A stretch of 64,000 nt of DNA from NCBI GenBank assembly GCA_947652925.1, contig CANTEW010000007.1, positions 1 to 64,000 of the forward strand. Reading direction: 5' to 3'. The stretch is from an uncultured Lachnospiraceae bacterium (GTDB lineage: Bacteria > Bacillota > Clostridia > Lachnospirales > Lachnospiraceae). Made by a program: the position numbers and the translations under genes. The notes under the pieces were generated by a model that saw only the letters and a program-made list of their open reading frames with translations, made no database searches and had not been told where the DNA came from. This document shows, piece after piece, positions 26,396 through 35,337 of this stretch (its first letter is position 1; each line of letters starts with the position of its first letter).

Positions 26396-27216
26396 CCACC
26401 TCCTGTATACAAAACAGCCACCGTCAGCGTGAGCGCCATGACCAGCTCCTCCACCTGCACAAACCATCCGGCCAAATCCCCTGTGATACCGCCGAACTTC
26501 TTCTGCGCCATGACACAGTAATAGCCATAGACCATGGATCCCGCCAACAGGCAGATGATCCCAGGTATAAGATCCAGCATCAACATCGCCGCGCCCACGA
26601 AGATCAGATACAATACCATCGTGACGGCCACCGTCCTTTTCTGCGCTCCATCAGAAAAAGCCGCAGCCAGACCTGTATCCTTCGCCATGGGCCGGGTCAC
26701 GATCGCCAGGCCGCTCAGCGCCCTGGAGAACACGTAGATACAGGCCAGCTGGAATAAGATCCTCATATCTGTGAAACTGCCGTCCCGCCAGACCGCCAAA
26801 GCTGTATCCTGCAACGTAGTGTAGACGCCCAGGCTCAGAGAAAAATACACGCAGCCCATGATGACCGCAAAAGCCCCCGCCCGGGAATCCTTCAATATCT
26901 CCAGCCTTTTCTCCGGCTCCTGCCAGGACCCAAGGGCGTCAGAAGTGTCCAGAAAACCATCCAGATGGATCCCGCCGCTGACCGCCACCGGGATCAGCAC
27001 AAACACAACAGCCCCCAGGCCAAAACCGCCTCCGTCCAGATGCAGGATCCTCAGCAGCGCCATCCATCCCACAGTCAGGCCGCCTGCCACCACGCCTATC
27101 AACGGGAAGAAGCACATGACATAACGCATATTCTCCTTATCCCAGGGTGCCGACGGCATGGGGACTTTCGAATACATGGAAAAAGCGATCTTAAAACTGT
27201 TCCATAACGCGCCCAT
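26392..27216 (-). CDS. cobS: Adenosylcobinamide-GDP ribazoletransferase (cobalamin synthase)
   Basis: 274-residue membrane enzyme joining adenosylcobinamide-GDP and alpha-ribazole (phosphate). About six to seven membrane segments; the signature SGGIHLDGFLDTSDALGSW near residue 78 holds the acidic metal-binding residues. The start is embedded in the cobU stop (TGATG). It acts with CobT, CobU and CobC. Confidence 0.95.
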   Translation of the reverse strand: MGALWNSFKIAFSMYSKVPMPSAPWDKENMRYVMCFFPLIGVVAGGLTVGWMALLRILHLDGGGFGLGAVVFVLIPVAVSGGIHLDGFLDTSDALGSWQEPEKRLEILKDSRAGAFAVIMGCVYFSLSLGVYTTLQDTALAVWRDGSFTDMRILFQLACIYVFSRALSGLAIVTRPMAKDTGLAAAFSDGAQKRTVAVTMVLYLIFVGAAMLMLDLIPGIICLLAGSMVYGYYCVMAQKKFGGITGDLAGWFVQVEELVMALTLTVAVLYTGGG

Positions 27217-27746
27217 CAGACCTTCTCCCCCTTTCCTTTGATATAAAGAGGGATCCCATAGACCACCTCTACCGCAACATCCGCCATCTCTACGATCCGG
27301 CAGTTGATCGCTCCCAGGTTCTCCTGATACAGCCGTGTCTCTCCATCATAAGACTGGCTGCCGGAGAAGATCTCATTTGTCACCACACAGATCTGAGCAA
27401 CCGACCTCTGCAGCGCCCGGATCCCATCTATGACAGCTCCTACCACCTGCCCGCCTGCGCCGCCCTCCTGGAACATCTCATTCGCCACCAGATTTGACAT
27501 ACATTCCAAGAGTACATGGGCGTCGGAGGGGATATCCAGTTTATCAAGACCTGTATAACATTCCACCGTCTTAAACCCTTTATCTCTGCGCATATCTCTA
27601 TGCCGGGCGATACGTTTATGACTTTCTTCATCAAACGGGAACATCGTCGCGATATAAATGCGCTCTCCCGGCCCATATGAAAGGAGCAGATCCTCCGCAT
27701 AGGCAGATTTGCCGCTGCCGCTGCCTCCTGTGACCACTGTCAGCAT
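27216..27746 (-). CDS. cobU: Adenosylcobinamide kinase / cobinamide-phosphate guanylyltransferase
   Basis: 176 residues. Walker A TGGSGSGKSAYAED at residues 6-19 is complete. The segment RIARHRDMRRDKGFKTVE holds the His that accepts GMP, and VVTNEIFSGSQSYDGETR is the conserved C-terminal block. It phosphorylates adenosylcobinamide and transfers GMP for CobS. It lies 17 bases after cobT. Confidence 0.95.
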   Translation of the reverse strand: MLTVVTGGSGSGKSAYAEDLLLSYGPGERIYIATMFPFDEESHKRIARHRDMRRDKGFKTVECYTGLDKLDIPSDAHVLLECMSNLVANEMFQEGGAGGQVVGAVIDGIRALQRSVAQICVVTNEIFSGSQSYDGETRLYQENLGAINCRIVEMADVAVEVVYGIPLYIKGKGEKV

Positions 27747-27762
27747 GTCCTATGTGTCCCTC

Positions 27763-28815
27763 CTAATCCAAAAGCTTGTACTCTTCCATATTGATATCGC
27801 AGAACGTACTCATTTTCTGGTACACACCCACAGCCATATCCAGCAGCGGGAACAGAGCCACAGCTCCCGAACCTTCACCCAGGCACATATGACCGTGCAA
27901 AAACGCTTCTTTCCCCAGAGCTTCCAAGATCATATGTGCCGCTGGTTCCTGGGAGACATGGGATGGGATCATATAGTCCCTGGCCTGGGGACAGATCCCC
28001 GCAGCCGCCAGCGCTGCCACCCCTGAGATGAATCCATCGATCACCACAGGGATGCCAAGGGCCGCGCCGCCCAGGAATACGCCCATCATCCCGCCGATAT
28101 CGAAGCCGCCCACCTTTGCCAGCACATCCACCGGGTCGCTGGGGTCCGGCTTGTGCAGACCGATCGCCTGGCGGATCGCCCAGATCTTTTTCTCCAGACC
28201 CGCGCTGGACAGTCCAGCGCCCCTTCCGGTCACATCCTCCACCGGACGGTCCAGCAGGACCGTCGCCATGGCGCTGCTGGTAGTCGTATTGCCAATACCC
28301 ATCTCCCCGGTAGCCAAGATCTGATAGCCCTTTTCTTTCAGCTCCTCCGCCATCTGGATGCCCACCTCGATGGACTGTACGGCCTGCTCATAAGTCATAG
28401 CCGGCTCTTTTACCATATTTTTCGTCCCATAGGCCACCTTCTTCCTGGTGACCTGTGTATCCACCACCATACCGATGTCTACCGGGATGAGTTCTGCCCC
28501 TGCCTGTTTACAGAACAGACTGGATATGGCCTGCCCCTTCAGGAAATTCTCCGCCACCAGGGCAGTGATCTCCTGCCCTGTCTGCGTCACGCCTTCTTCC
28601 ACCACTCCGTTGTCCGCACACATGGAGACTAACGCCTTCTTCCCAATATGTATATCCTGGCCGCGGCTGATCCCGGCTATCTGCACCACCAGATCCTCCA
28701 TCAGGCCTAAGCTGTGCAGCGGATGAGCGATATGATCCCAGCGTGTCCGGGCTGCTTCCATGGAAACGCTGTCCAGGGGTTTGATCTTCTCGATCGTCTC
28801 TTTAAATGTCAACAT
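27763..28815 (-). CDS. cobT: Nicotinate-nucleotide:dimethylbenzimidazole phosphoribosyltransferase
   Basis: 350 residues; activates the lower-ligand base as alpha-ribazole phosphate. GEMGIGNTTTSSAM and KVGGFDIGGMMGVFLGGA are characteristic, and the catalytic Glu lies in the C-terminal CLGEGSGAVALFPLLDMA. GGGAGG-type SD eight bases before the ATG at 28815 decides against the upstream ATG at 28842. First gene of the cob operon. Only the late genes for nucleotide-loop assembly are here, so the window itself suggests cobinamide salvage; corrin-ring genes may be elsewhere. Confidence 0.95.
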   Translation of the reverse strand: MLTFKETIEKIKPLDSVSMEAARTRWDHIAHPLHSLGLMEDLVVQIAGISRGQDIHIGKKALVSMCADNGVVEEGVTQTGQEITALVAENFLKGQAISSLFCKQAGAELIPVDIGMVVDTQVTRKKVAYGTKNMVKEPAMTYEQAVQSIEVGIQMAEELKEKGYQILATGEMGIGNTTTSSAMATVLLDRPVEDVTGRGAGLSSAGLEKKIWAIRQAIGLHKPDPSDPVDVLAKVGGFDIGGMMGVFLGGAALGIPVVIDGFISGVAALAAAGICPQARDYMIPSHVSQEPAAHMILEALGKEAFLHGHMCLGEGSGAVALFPLLDMAVGVYQKMSTFCDINMEEYKLLD

Positions 28816-28850
28816 CTGATATGCCTCCCATTTTTTATTCATTTTGATAT

Positions 28851-28879
28851 ATTCTACTACATGATCCGCCAGATATCAA
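28851..28879 (-). promoter_or_regulatory. Sigma-A promoter of the cob operon
   Basis: Minus strand TTGATA, 17-base spacer, TAGAAT, about 36 bases before the cobT start. There is no room for a cobalamin riboswitch between this promoter and the gene, so B12 control through a riboswitch is not evident here. Confidence 0.65.
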
Positions 28880-28920
28880 AGTCGATTTTTTACCGATCAT
28901 GGGATTTTTCAGGCTTTTTA

Positions 28921-29655
28921 TCAATCCCACCAGAAATACCATACCGTAGATCCTGCAAGTCCTGCCGCCAGCTCAGATATCTTATACGTCCGCGTCCCCT
29001 GCTCCACACGGTCTGTACAGAACGCATACTGTTCTTTCGCCGCCTCCAGGGCATCCACCCCGTTCAATCCCAAAGGTGCATAAAATTCCATCACATCGTG
29101 GGTAAACACCGCCGGGACTGCTCCATATCTCTCATACCAATATTTACATATGGCGATCATCTCCTCCGGCGCCGGACATTCATTCCATCCGCCCATGGGC
29201 AGGTATCCGATCACTTCCCACGGATGCTCCACCGGGATCTCCAGGAGCAGTGCGTCCGCCTCCAGCATCCCGTCGCCAAATGAGATATATCCTATAAAAT
29301 GATCCAGCTCATCTCCTTCTGTCTCATCTCCAATGAACGCATCCAGACTCTCTTCTCCCATATCCTCCAGAAGATCCTCCATATGATCCCTGAAACGTTC
29401 ATCTAACAGGCTCTTTCCATCATCCCCGCACCCGGCGATGATCTGCTCTTTGTCATAGCCATCCCTGGCGACCTCCTGCAGCCATTCCACCGCGCACTCA
29501 TCCAGCAAAAGGACCGCCGGATAAAAACCCCCTTCTTTCCCGGCCTCAAATGCCGCCCTGTAGGCCTGCTCTACCTCTTCCGGGTCTGTCCCTCTCTCAA
29601 ATATGGTATAGTTACACTGAAAACTCTCTGCGATCTGTTTTGTTGACTTCTCCAT
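28921..29655 (-). CDS. DUF4253 domain protein
   Basis: 244 residues, acidic, no signal peptide or membrane segment. The C-terminal 110 residues match the DUF4253 pattern, e.g. AICKYWYERYGAVPAVFTHD and VMEFYAP. The N-terminal half is variable. GGAGG precedes the ATG at 29655; a TTG one codon upstream is possible. Family members are often linked to immunity or polymorphic-toxin contexts, but no toxin gene is adjacent here. Function unknown. Confidence 0.78.
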   Translation of the reverse strand: MEKSTKQIAESFQCNYTIFERGTDPEEVEQAYRAAFEAGKEGGFYPAVLLLDECAVEWLQEVARDGYDKEQIIAGCGDDGKSLLDERFRDHMEDLLEDMGEESLDAFIGDETEGDELDHFIGYISFGDGMLEADALLLEIPVEHPWEVIGYLPMGGWNECPAPEEMIAICKYWYERYGAVPAVFTHDVMEFYAPLGLNGVDALEAAKEQYAFCTDRVEQGTRTYKISELAAGLAGSTVWYFWWD

Positions 29656-29674
29656 CAATACATACCTCCAACTT

Positions 29675-30058
29675 TTACTTTAGATATTTACTGCTCCAAC
29701 GGGCGATCTCCACAAAAACACCTTTCAGCGCTTCTCCGCCTTCTGTCAACGAATATTCAACATGCGGCGGTACTTCATTGAACTGCTCGCGGATCACCAG
29801 CCCGTGTTCTTCCAGCATTTTCAACGTAGAAGACAGCATCGTCTTAGAAATGCCGTCGATCCTTTTTTGCAGTCCACCAAACCGCATCCTGCCGAAAACA
29901 AACAATACATAGAGGACTTTTACATTCCATTTTCCTTCAAAGATAAACATAGCATCATCCACCGGACAAAACTCCGGACAACGGCACAGCCTCTCTGGTA
30001 TGATATCTGCGTCCCCTGACTGCAAAAGCGCCTGATACATCTTACAATCTCTGTGCAT
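29675..30058 (-). CDS. HxlR-family winged-helix regulator
   Basis: 127 residues, a single HxlR DNA-binding domain: FEGKWNVKVLYVLFVFGRMR, then FGGLQKRIDGISKTMLSSTL and PPHVEYSLTEGG. Cys residues cluster before the domain (CRCPEFCP), so redox, aldehyde or metal sensing is possible by analogy with HypR-type proteins. It is divergent from the oxidase-like gene at 30189, which is its likely target. It lies 19 bases before the DUF4253 gene, so the two may be cotranscribed. Confidence 0.9.
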   Translation of the reverse strand: MHRDCKMYQALLQSGDADIIPERLCRCPEFCPVDDAMFIFEGKWNVKVLYVLFVFGRMRFGGLQKRIDGISKTMLSSTLKMLEEHGLVIREQFNEVPPHVEYSLTEGGEALKGVFVEIARWSSKYLK

Positions 30059-30102
30059 ATCCCCTCCCCTGCCACTCTCAATGGTCAGACTTTTCTTACC
30101 AG

Positions 30103-30141
30103 GTCAAGATATCCTGCCTACTTGACTATCCTTTTTGACGT
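30103..30141. promoter_or_regulatory. Possible HxlR operator between divergent genes
   Basis: GTCAAG (30103-30108) and CTTGAC (30121-30126) form an inverted repeat with 12-base spacing, and a third TTGAC follows at 30136. The site lies in the 130-base divergent region. The TTGAC copies could also serve as -35 elements, so the operator reading is tentative. Confidence 0.4.
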
Positions 30142-30188
30142 GATATATTTATTTTATCATATAAATCACCAAAGTGAAAGGATGGTAC

Positions 30189-30605
30189 ATGAACATGAGT
30201 AGTTTAAACGATTTTTTGACAGAAGCAGGTGTATTCTTTCTGGCGACTGTAGACGGCGACCAGCCAAAGCTGCGTCCCCTGGGCGCGCATCTTGAGATGG
30301 ATGGCAAAGTCATCTTCAGCGTTGGGGACTTCAAAGACGTGTATGCGCAGCTCAAGGCCAACCCGCTCGTTGAGATCGCCGCCTGTAAGCCCAATGGAGA
30401 ATGGCTGCGCTATACAGGAAGAGCCGTGTTTGAGACTGACCCCAAATATGCAGCAGCGTCTCTGGAAGCTATGCCAAACCTGAAAGAAGTCTATAATGAT
30501 GAAACAGGCCACAAACTGATGATGTTCCACCTGGAAGATTCGAAAGCCGTGGTCATCCAAGTGATGGGCGAAGGCACCCCCATCGATGAAGCCGCCAAAA
30601 AGTAA
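30189..30605 (+). CDS. Pyridoxamine 5'-phosphate oxidase-family flavoprotein
   Basis: 138 residues, split beta-barrel FMN-binding fold. The N-terminal FFLATVDGDQPKLRPLGAHL is the standard opening of this family. LVEIAACKPNGEWLRYTGRA and the C-terminal block also fit. It probably binds FMN or F420-like flavin and reduces a small molecule; it is not the PLP-biosynthesis PdxH. ATG 30189 has an AAAGGATG ribosome-binding site; the in-frame GTG at 30174 overlaps it and is rejected. Likely controlled by the divergent HxlR gene. Confidence 0.88.
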   Translation: MNMSSLNDFLTEAGVFFLATVDGDQPKLRPLGAHLEMDGKVIFSVGDFKDVYAQLKANPLVEIAACKPNGEWLRYTGRAVFETDPKYAAASLEAMPNLKEVYNDETGHKLMMFHLEDSKAVVIQVMGEGTPIDEAAKK

Positions 30606-30753
30606 AAAGCAACTGGCAGTTGCGGGATCTTCAAGCGCACTTGGTGGTTGTCAACCGGTCTTTATGCTAAAATACATATATCGATATCGAGAAAACGGAT
30701 GTCCGGGCTTGCCCGGATATCCATGACAAAATGAAAGAAAGAAGGATAGGTAT

Positions 30754-31749
30754 ATGTTATTAGGAGAAAAGATCATCCGTTTGAGAAAGCAGAGAGCATG
30801 GTCCCAGGAAGAACTGGCCACCCAGCTGGGGATCTCCCGGCAGTCGGTGTCAAAATGGGAGAGCGGAGCCTCTATCCCAGACCTGGACAAGATCATACGT
30901 ATGAGCAGTCTGTTCGGAGTGAGTACGGATTATCTATTAAAAGAAGAGATCGAAGAACTGGAGGAGGTCCCTCCCATTGTCAGGGAAAAAGAGGAGACAG
31001 ACTCTCTGCGCAGCGTTACCCTGGAAGAGGCCACCGAGTTTCTGGATCTGACCCGGAAGACAGCGTCGAAGATCGCCTGCGGCGTATCCTGCTGCATCCT
31101 TTCGCCCATATGTCTGCTCCTGCTGGGAGGTCTGTCCGAGTACGGCAGGGGAAACAGGATATCTGACGATATGGCCGGCAGCCTGGGCACCACAGTCTTG
31201 CTGCTCATGGTCGCCGTGGGTATAGCAATATTGATCTCCAATGGGATGCGCCTGGAAAAATACGGATATATGGAAAAAGAACCTTTTACACTGTTGTACG
31301 GCGTGGCTGGGATCGTAGAAAAGCGCAAAGAAGGATTTGCCGCCACTTTCCGCAAATGCATCACCATCGGGGTGACGCTGTGCATCCTCGGCGTTGTGCC
31401 TCTGCTGCTCTTCGGATCCAGGGATGAACGCATCGCTGCCATCGTCTGTATACCTCTGCTCCTGTGCTTTGTCGCCGTGGGCGTATTCCTGTTCGTGTGG
31501 GCAGGATCGATCAACGGGAGCTTTGACAAAGTACTCCAGATCGGTGACCATACGCCCGAAAAAAAGGAAGTGGCCCGGCGGACCTCCTTTTTTGCCGGAG
31601 CGTATTGGTGCATCATCGTGGCCGTCTATATCGGCGTCAGCCTGTATATAGGCAACTGGCACAGATCGTGGATCATCTGGCCTGTAGCGGGTGTATCATT
31701 CGCGGCCTTTTACATGATCCTGGGTGCGGTCGTGGGCAGGAAAAAGTGA
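30754..31749 (+). CDS. XRE-type HTH protein with six membrane segments
   Basis: 331 residues. Residues 1-60 form a Cro/CI-type HTH (LRKQRAWSQEELATQLGISR, SVSKWESG). A linker of about 35 residues is followed by about six hydrophobic segments to the C-terminus. Such membrane-tethered XRE proteins are common in Firmicutes and may sense membrane or envelope state, but none with this layout is well defined. An extended -10 (TGCTAAAAT, 30665-30673) is the probable promoter. It converges on the sigma-factor gene with a 14-base gap. Confidence 0.85.
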   Translation: MLLGEKIIRLRKQRAWSQEELATQLGISRQSVSKWESGASIPDLDKIIRMSSLFGVSTDYLLKEEIEELEEVPPIVREKEETDSLRSVTLEEATEFLDLTRKTASKIACGVSCCILSPICLLLLGGLSEYGRGNRISDDMAGSLGTTVLLLMVAVGIAILISNGMRLEKYGYMEKEPFTLLYGVAGIVEKRKEGFAATFRKCITIGVTLCILGVVPLLLFGSRDERIAAIVCIPLLLCFVAVGVFLFVWAGSINGSFDKVLQIGDHTPEKKEVARRTSFFAGAYWCIIVAVYIGVSLYIGNWHRSWIIWPVAGVSFAAFYMILGAVVGRKK

Positions 31750-31763
31750 AAAGTCTCCTGCTG

Positions 31764-32606
31764 CTATGCATTCCCTACAACTGAAAAAGATGGACCATCC
31801 AGGAAATCTTCAATAAATCTCTTCAGACTCCCCGGAGACTGATAAGTCTTGCAGAAAGAAAATTCATGGGATATCCCATCGATCTCCTCCATGGCATCTT
31901 TGACCTCCTGCATCTCCTTCGGTACAGCTTTTGTAAAATAAAGCTGTGCCGGATGGATCCTGTGGTTCTTGATCGCATAGTTGACCCTGTCTGCACAGCG
32001 GCACGTTCCGTTTCCGTACTCGCCGCAGTATTCCTTTAAGAAATCCGCCACCTTCTTGCGGATCCTGGATAGGCGCTGGCGGTATGCCTCCGGCGTCATC
32101 CCCAAGATATCTCCGGCGATCCTGCTGTCCACCCTGAACATGGTGCCCAGGATAAAGATACAGCGGCTCTCCGCGTCCAGACATTGCAGCATCACGTTGG
32201 TACAGGAGAGCTTGAGTTCCTCCGCTAAGATCGCCTGTTCCACATCCTGGGTCAGATCCGGGACATCACTGATATCCGCGTTTTTGATATCGTCCCCGTA
32301 AAACTCAAAGCTGAGAGGAAACTTCGCAAACATATGTTTTTTGTGATCTTTCAGATGATTGGACGCGATGCTGAACACCCAGGTCGTGAAAGAACTCTCC
32401 CCCTTAAACGAGGAAAGGTTCGTGATGAGCTTCACCAGGATATCCTGTGTGGCGTCCTCCGCATCCGGGAAGGTCCCCAGCATACGCAGGGAAAGGTTGA
32501 AGATCAGATCCTGTACGCTGACAAGGACAGTCTCCAGCGCTTCCTTATCCCCGGCTGTGGCTTTTTTGATCAGATCCAATGATCCTCCGTTTGTAACTTG
32601 ATCCAT
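31764..32606 (-). CDS. ECF-like RNA polymerase sigma factor with C-terminal extension
   Basis: 280 residues. Region 2 is at about 35-95 (DAEDATQDILVKLITNL, FTTWVFSIASNHLKDH), and region 4 at about 150-200 (MTPEAYRQRLSRIRKKV). The remaining 80 residues start with a Cys-rich patch (YCGEYGNGTCRCADRV) that could bind zinc, and continue into an alpha/beta stretch. No anti-sigma factor gene is adjacent, so the extension may regulate the protein itself, as in several ECF groups (inference). The ATG at 32606 follows AGAGGGATC; upstream codons in the same frame are not family-like. Confidence 0.87.
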   Translation of the reverse strand: MDQVTNGGSLDLIKKATAGDKEALETVLVSVQDLIFNLSLRMLGTFPDAEDATQDILVKLITNLSSFKGESSFTTWVFSIASNHLKDHKKHMFAKFPLSFEFYGDDIKNADISDVPDLTQDVEQAILAEELKLSCTNVMLQCLDAESRCIFILGTMFRVDSRIAGDILGMTPEAYRQRLSRIRKKVADFLKEYCGEYGNGTCRCADRVNYAIKNHRIHPAQLYFTKAVPKEMQEVKDAMEEIDGISHEFSFCKTYQSPGSLKRFIEDFLDGPSFSVVGNA

Positions 32607-32892
32607 GATCCCTCTTTTCTGGAGTGCAGATCGTATTTTATACGGAGATACAAAAGGAACCGGACTTCCGGCTGCCCAACCTTGCAGCACTCCAAAACAA
32701 GGTTTTATCCGTATATATAATTAGACAAGTTTTTTCCGTCCGTGTGACAGGAAGATCCGATCTTTTTAACATCTCATCTGAAAATTTAGAAAGACCAACA
32801 TCACACTCTCCAACATAAAACCCGTCCGCAGCGACAGCCGCTCCAATGACCGCTCTTCTCTTCCGGCTCATCGCTCTGCCTCCCTCTGCCTG

Positions 32893-34245
32893 TCAAGTTT
32901 TTTCCGTCCCGGATACGGGCGGCAGAGCAGACCTGTAAAAATAGACAGACAATGCCATAGCGACGGACCAGCCTATGGGCCATGCGCACCAGATACCCAG
33001 ATACCCCATACCCCTGGCGAGTATCCCCGCGAACACCACACGCAGGACCAGATCCGTAAAAGTCGCGGCCATAAACTTTTTCATCTCCCCCGCGCCCCGC
33101 AGCACCCCGTCAGCCACTAATTTTAACGACACCACAAAATAAAATGGAGACACGATATAGAGGAACTGCACTCCGGAGGACAGGGCCAGCTCCGAAGGCT
33201 CATTAATAAAAAAGGCCACCAGCCCCTCTGCGCAGGACAGGTACAAGGCCACGATCGGCAGACAGAGCAGCCAGATCATCTTCACACCCGCCCGGAACCC
33301 AGCCCGCACCCTGGGCAGGATACCCGCCCCTATATTCTGCGCCGTGTAATTGGACATCCCATTCCCCAGCGTGGTAAATGAAGTGATCACCAGGTTATTC
33401 AGTTTGACAGCCGCCGCATATCCGGCGGTCACACCCACGCCGCAGTCATTGATCACACCCTGGATGATGATATTCCCGATAGAGATAAAACTCTGCTGGA
33501 AGATACTGGGGACTGCGATCCCCCCGATCTTCCTGAACATCCAGAAAGAAAATATATCCGCTCTCCCATCCGAAGGGATGGCAGAGAGCCTCTTCAACAC
33601 CACCCCCACAGCCAGCACACAGCTGACGCCCTGGCACAGAAAGGTCGCCCAGGCAACCCCCGCGATCCCCATCTGGAACCCGGCCACAAACAAGATATCC
33701 GCCGCGATATTCGACGTGGACGAGACGGCCAGAAAGATAAAAGGAGTCCTGGAATCCCCCAGGGCAGAGAATATCCCTGTGGCGATATTATAAAAGAACA
33801 AAAACGGGAGTCCCAGGATATAGATATCCAGATACAGCCTGGAGTCCGCCCAGATCTCCTGCGGCGTGTGGATCAGCCCCAGGAGTCCCCCGCCGCAGAT
33901 AAACCCAAACAACATCAGGACTGCGCACAGGACCCCGCTGGAGATGAGCGTCGTATATACAGCCGTTTTCATATGGCTGTATTTTTTCGCTCCAAACAAC
34001 TGGGACACGATGACCGAACACCCGATGTTGCACCCAAAAGCAAATGCGATGAAGATCAATGTGACCTCATAACTGTTCCCCACAGCGGCCAGGGCATTTT
34101 CCCCGATAAATTTCCCCGCCACCAGGCTGTCGGCGATATTATATAACTGCTGAAAGATGATGCTCCCGAAAAGCGGCAGGCAGAACCTCCACAAGACCGT
34201 TTCCGGCTTTCCCACAGTCAAGTCTTTATTCAGATCTTTATCCAC
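32893..34245 (-). CDS. MATE-family efflux transporter
   Basis: 450 residues, 12 hydrophobic segments in two related halves. The N-terminal WRFCLPLFGSIIFQQLYNIAD and VGNSYEVTLIFIAFAFGCNIG are typical of NorM/DinF-type MATE proteins. Drug or metabolite export by cation antiport is family knowledge; the substrate is unknown. It is divergent from the LysR gene at 34373, which may regulate it. The 286-base gap between its stop and the sigma gene holds only short inverted repeats (for example AACCTTG/CAAGGTT near 32678-32704) and the probable sigma-gene leader. Confidence 0.92.
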   Translation of the reverse strand: MDKDLNKDLTVGKPETVLWRFCLPLFGSIIFQQLYNIADSLVAGKFIGENALAAVGNSYEVTLIFIAFAFGCNIGCSVIVSQLFGAKKYSHMKTAVYTTLISSGVLCAVLMLFGFICGGGLLGLIHTPQEIWADSRLYLDIYILGLPFLFFYNIATGIFSALGDSRTPFIFLAVSSTSNIAADILFVAGFQMGIAGVAWATFLCQGVSCVLAVGVVLKRLSAIPSDGRADIFSFWMFRKIGGIAVPSIFQQSFISIGNIIIQGVINDCGVGVTAGYAAAVKLNNLVITSFTTLGNGMSNYTAQNIGAGILPRVRAGFRAGVKMIWLLCLPIVALYLSCAEGLVAFFINEPSELALSSGVQFLYIVSPFYFVVSLKLVADGVLRGAGEMKKFMAATFTDLVLRVVFAGILARGMGYLGIWCAWPIGWSVAMALSVYFYRSALPPVSGTEKT

Positions 34246-34289
34246 TTTATCATCCCTCCAGATCTATATTGATTTTTCATACTCCAAGT

Positions 34290-34317
34290 ATTATACTCCT
34301 TTTTAAGAGATATGAAA
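34290..34317 (-). promoter_or_regulatory. Probable promoter of the MATE gene
   Basis: Minus strand TTTCAT, 16-base spacer, TATAAT. The region also contains the dyad ATTTTTCAT/ATGAAAAAT, and a plus-strand TTGATT with TTATAC at 16 bases could serve the LysR gene, so the two promoters overlap face to face. Confidence 0.45.
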
Positions 34318-34372
34318 AATATATATATGATATCTCATCCATATATATCTGATATGACAGGAGACGCGCCTT

Positions 34373-35296
34373 ATGGACATAAATTACGAATACTACCGGA
34401 TCTTCTACTACGTCGCAAAATACAAAAACCTGACCCAGGCAGCCAGAGTACTGCACAGCAGCCAGCCCAATATCTCCCGGACGATCAAACTCCTGGAAGG
34501 CGCGCTGGGCTGCTGCCTGCTCATCCGTTCCAGCCGGGGGATCTCCCTGACCCCGGAGGGAGAGCGGCTCTATACCCACGTGAAAGCCGCCGTGGAGCGG
34601 ATCCAGGCCGCCGAAAATGAGATCGCCAGATCTGTTGATATGCAGGACGGATGTGTGACGATCGGAGCCAGTGAGACAGCCCTCCACATGCTCCTGCTCC
34701 CCGTCCTGCGCCGTTTTAAAAAAGACCACCCCCAGATCCGCATCCGTATCTTAAACCATCTGACCACCCAGGCGATCCAGTCGGCCAGACAGGGGGAAGT
34801 GGATCTGGCCGTAGTAGCTACCCCGCCGGATATAGAAAGACCCCTCCACTCTCACCCGCTCCTCACGTTCAGAGATATCCTGATCGGAGGTCCTTCCTAC
34901 AGCGCTCTTCAAGGAAAACCTGTAACATTGGCGGAACTTTCCACCCATCCGCTCATATGTCTGGGAGAGGATACGATGACTTTCCGATCCTACGAAAACT
35001 TCTACCGCCGCCACGGCCTGCCGCTCTGCCCGGAACTCCAGGCAGCTACCACTGACCAGATCCTCCCTATGATAAAAAACGATCTGGGAATCGGTTACAT
35101 ACCGGAAATATCCGCCAGGGACGCCCTGGAAAAAGGCGAAGTCTTCCAGCTCTCCCTGACTGAAGAGATCCCTCCCAGGGAGATATGCCTTATCGAAAAT
35201 GAACAATATCCTCTGTCCGTCGCCGCCAGAGAGCTGCGGGCGCTCCTCACAGAACATCGGGACCTATCTTCAGAGTGTGATATATCCCCAAAATAA
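34373..35296 (+). CDS. LysR-family transcriptional regulator
   Basis: 307 residues. The HTH reads AARVLHSSQPNISRTIKLLE at about residues 22-41. The periplasmic-binding-type effector domain runs from about 95 (CVTIGASETALHMLLLPVLR) to the end. AGGAGA lies before the ATG. It is divergent from the MATE transporter and upstream of azlDC, which are convergent to it; either could be a target, and the divergent one is favoured by convention. Effector unknown. Confidence 0.92.
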   Translation: MDINYEYYRIFYYVAKYKNLTQAARVLHSSQPNISRTIKLLEGALGCCLLIRSSRGISLTPEGERLYTHVKAAVERIQAAENEIARSVDMQDGCVTIGASETALHMLLLPVLRRFKKDHPQIRIRILNHLTTQAIQSARQGEVDLAVVATPPDIERPLHSHPLLTFRDILIGGPSYSALQGKPVTLAELSTHPLICLGEDTMTFRSYENFYRRHGLPLCPELQAATTDQILPMIKNDLGIGYIPEISARDALEKGEVFQLSLTEEIPPREICLIENEQYPLSVAARELRALLTEHRDLSSECDISPK

Positions 35297-35330
35297 GGGC
35301 AGGACTCTACCAAGCAGAGTCCTGCCCTTT
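35297..35330. terminator. Bidirectional terminator between LysR and azlD
   Basis: A perfect 12-bp stem, GGGCAGGACTCT with AGAGTCCTGCCC, around a 7-base loop, starts at the base after the LysR stop codon. TTT follows on the plus strand and CTTATTTT on the minus strand, so both convergent transcripts can end here. Confidence 0.85.
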
Positions 35331-35337
35331 CGCAGCA

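Noticed and set aside
28816..28920. Possible cobalamin riboswitch upstream of cobT
   Set aside because: The leader is too short and lacks the B12-box; promoter at 28851-28879 is close to the gene.
32638..32871. 77-codon minus frame between the MATE and sigma genes
   Set aside because: No ribosome-binding site, no recognisable family, and the region contains the probable sigma-gene leader with short inverted repeats.
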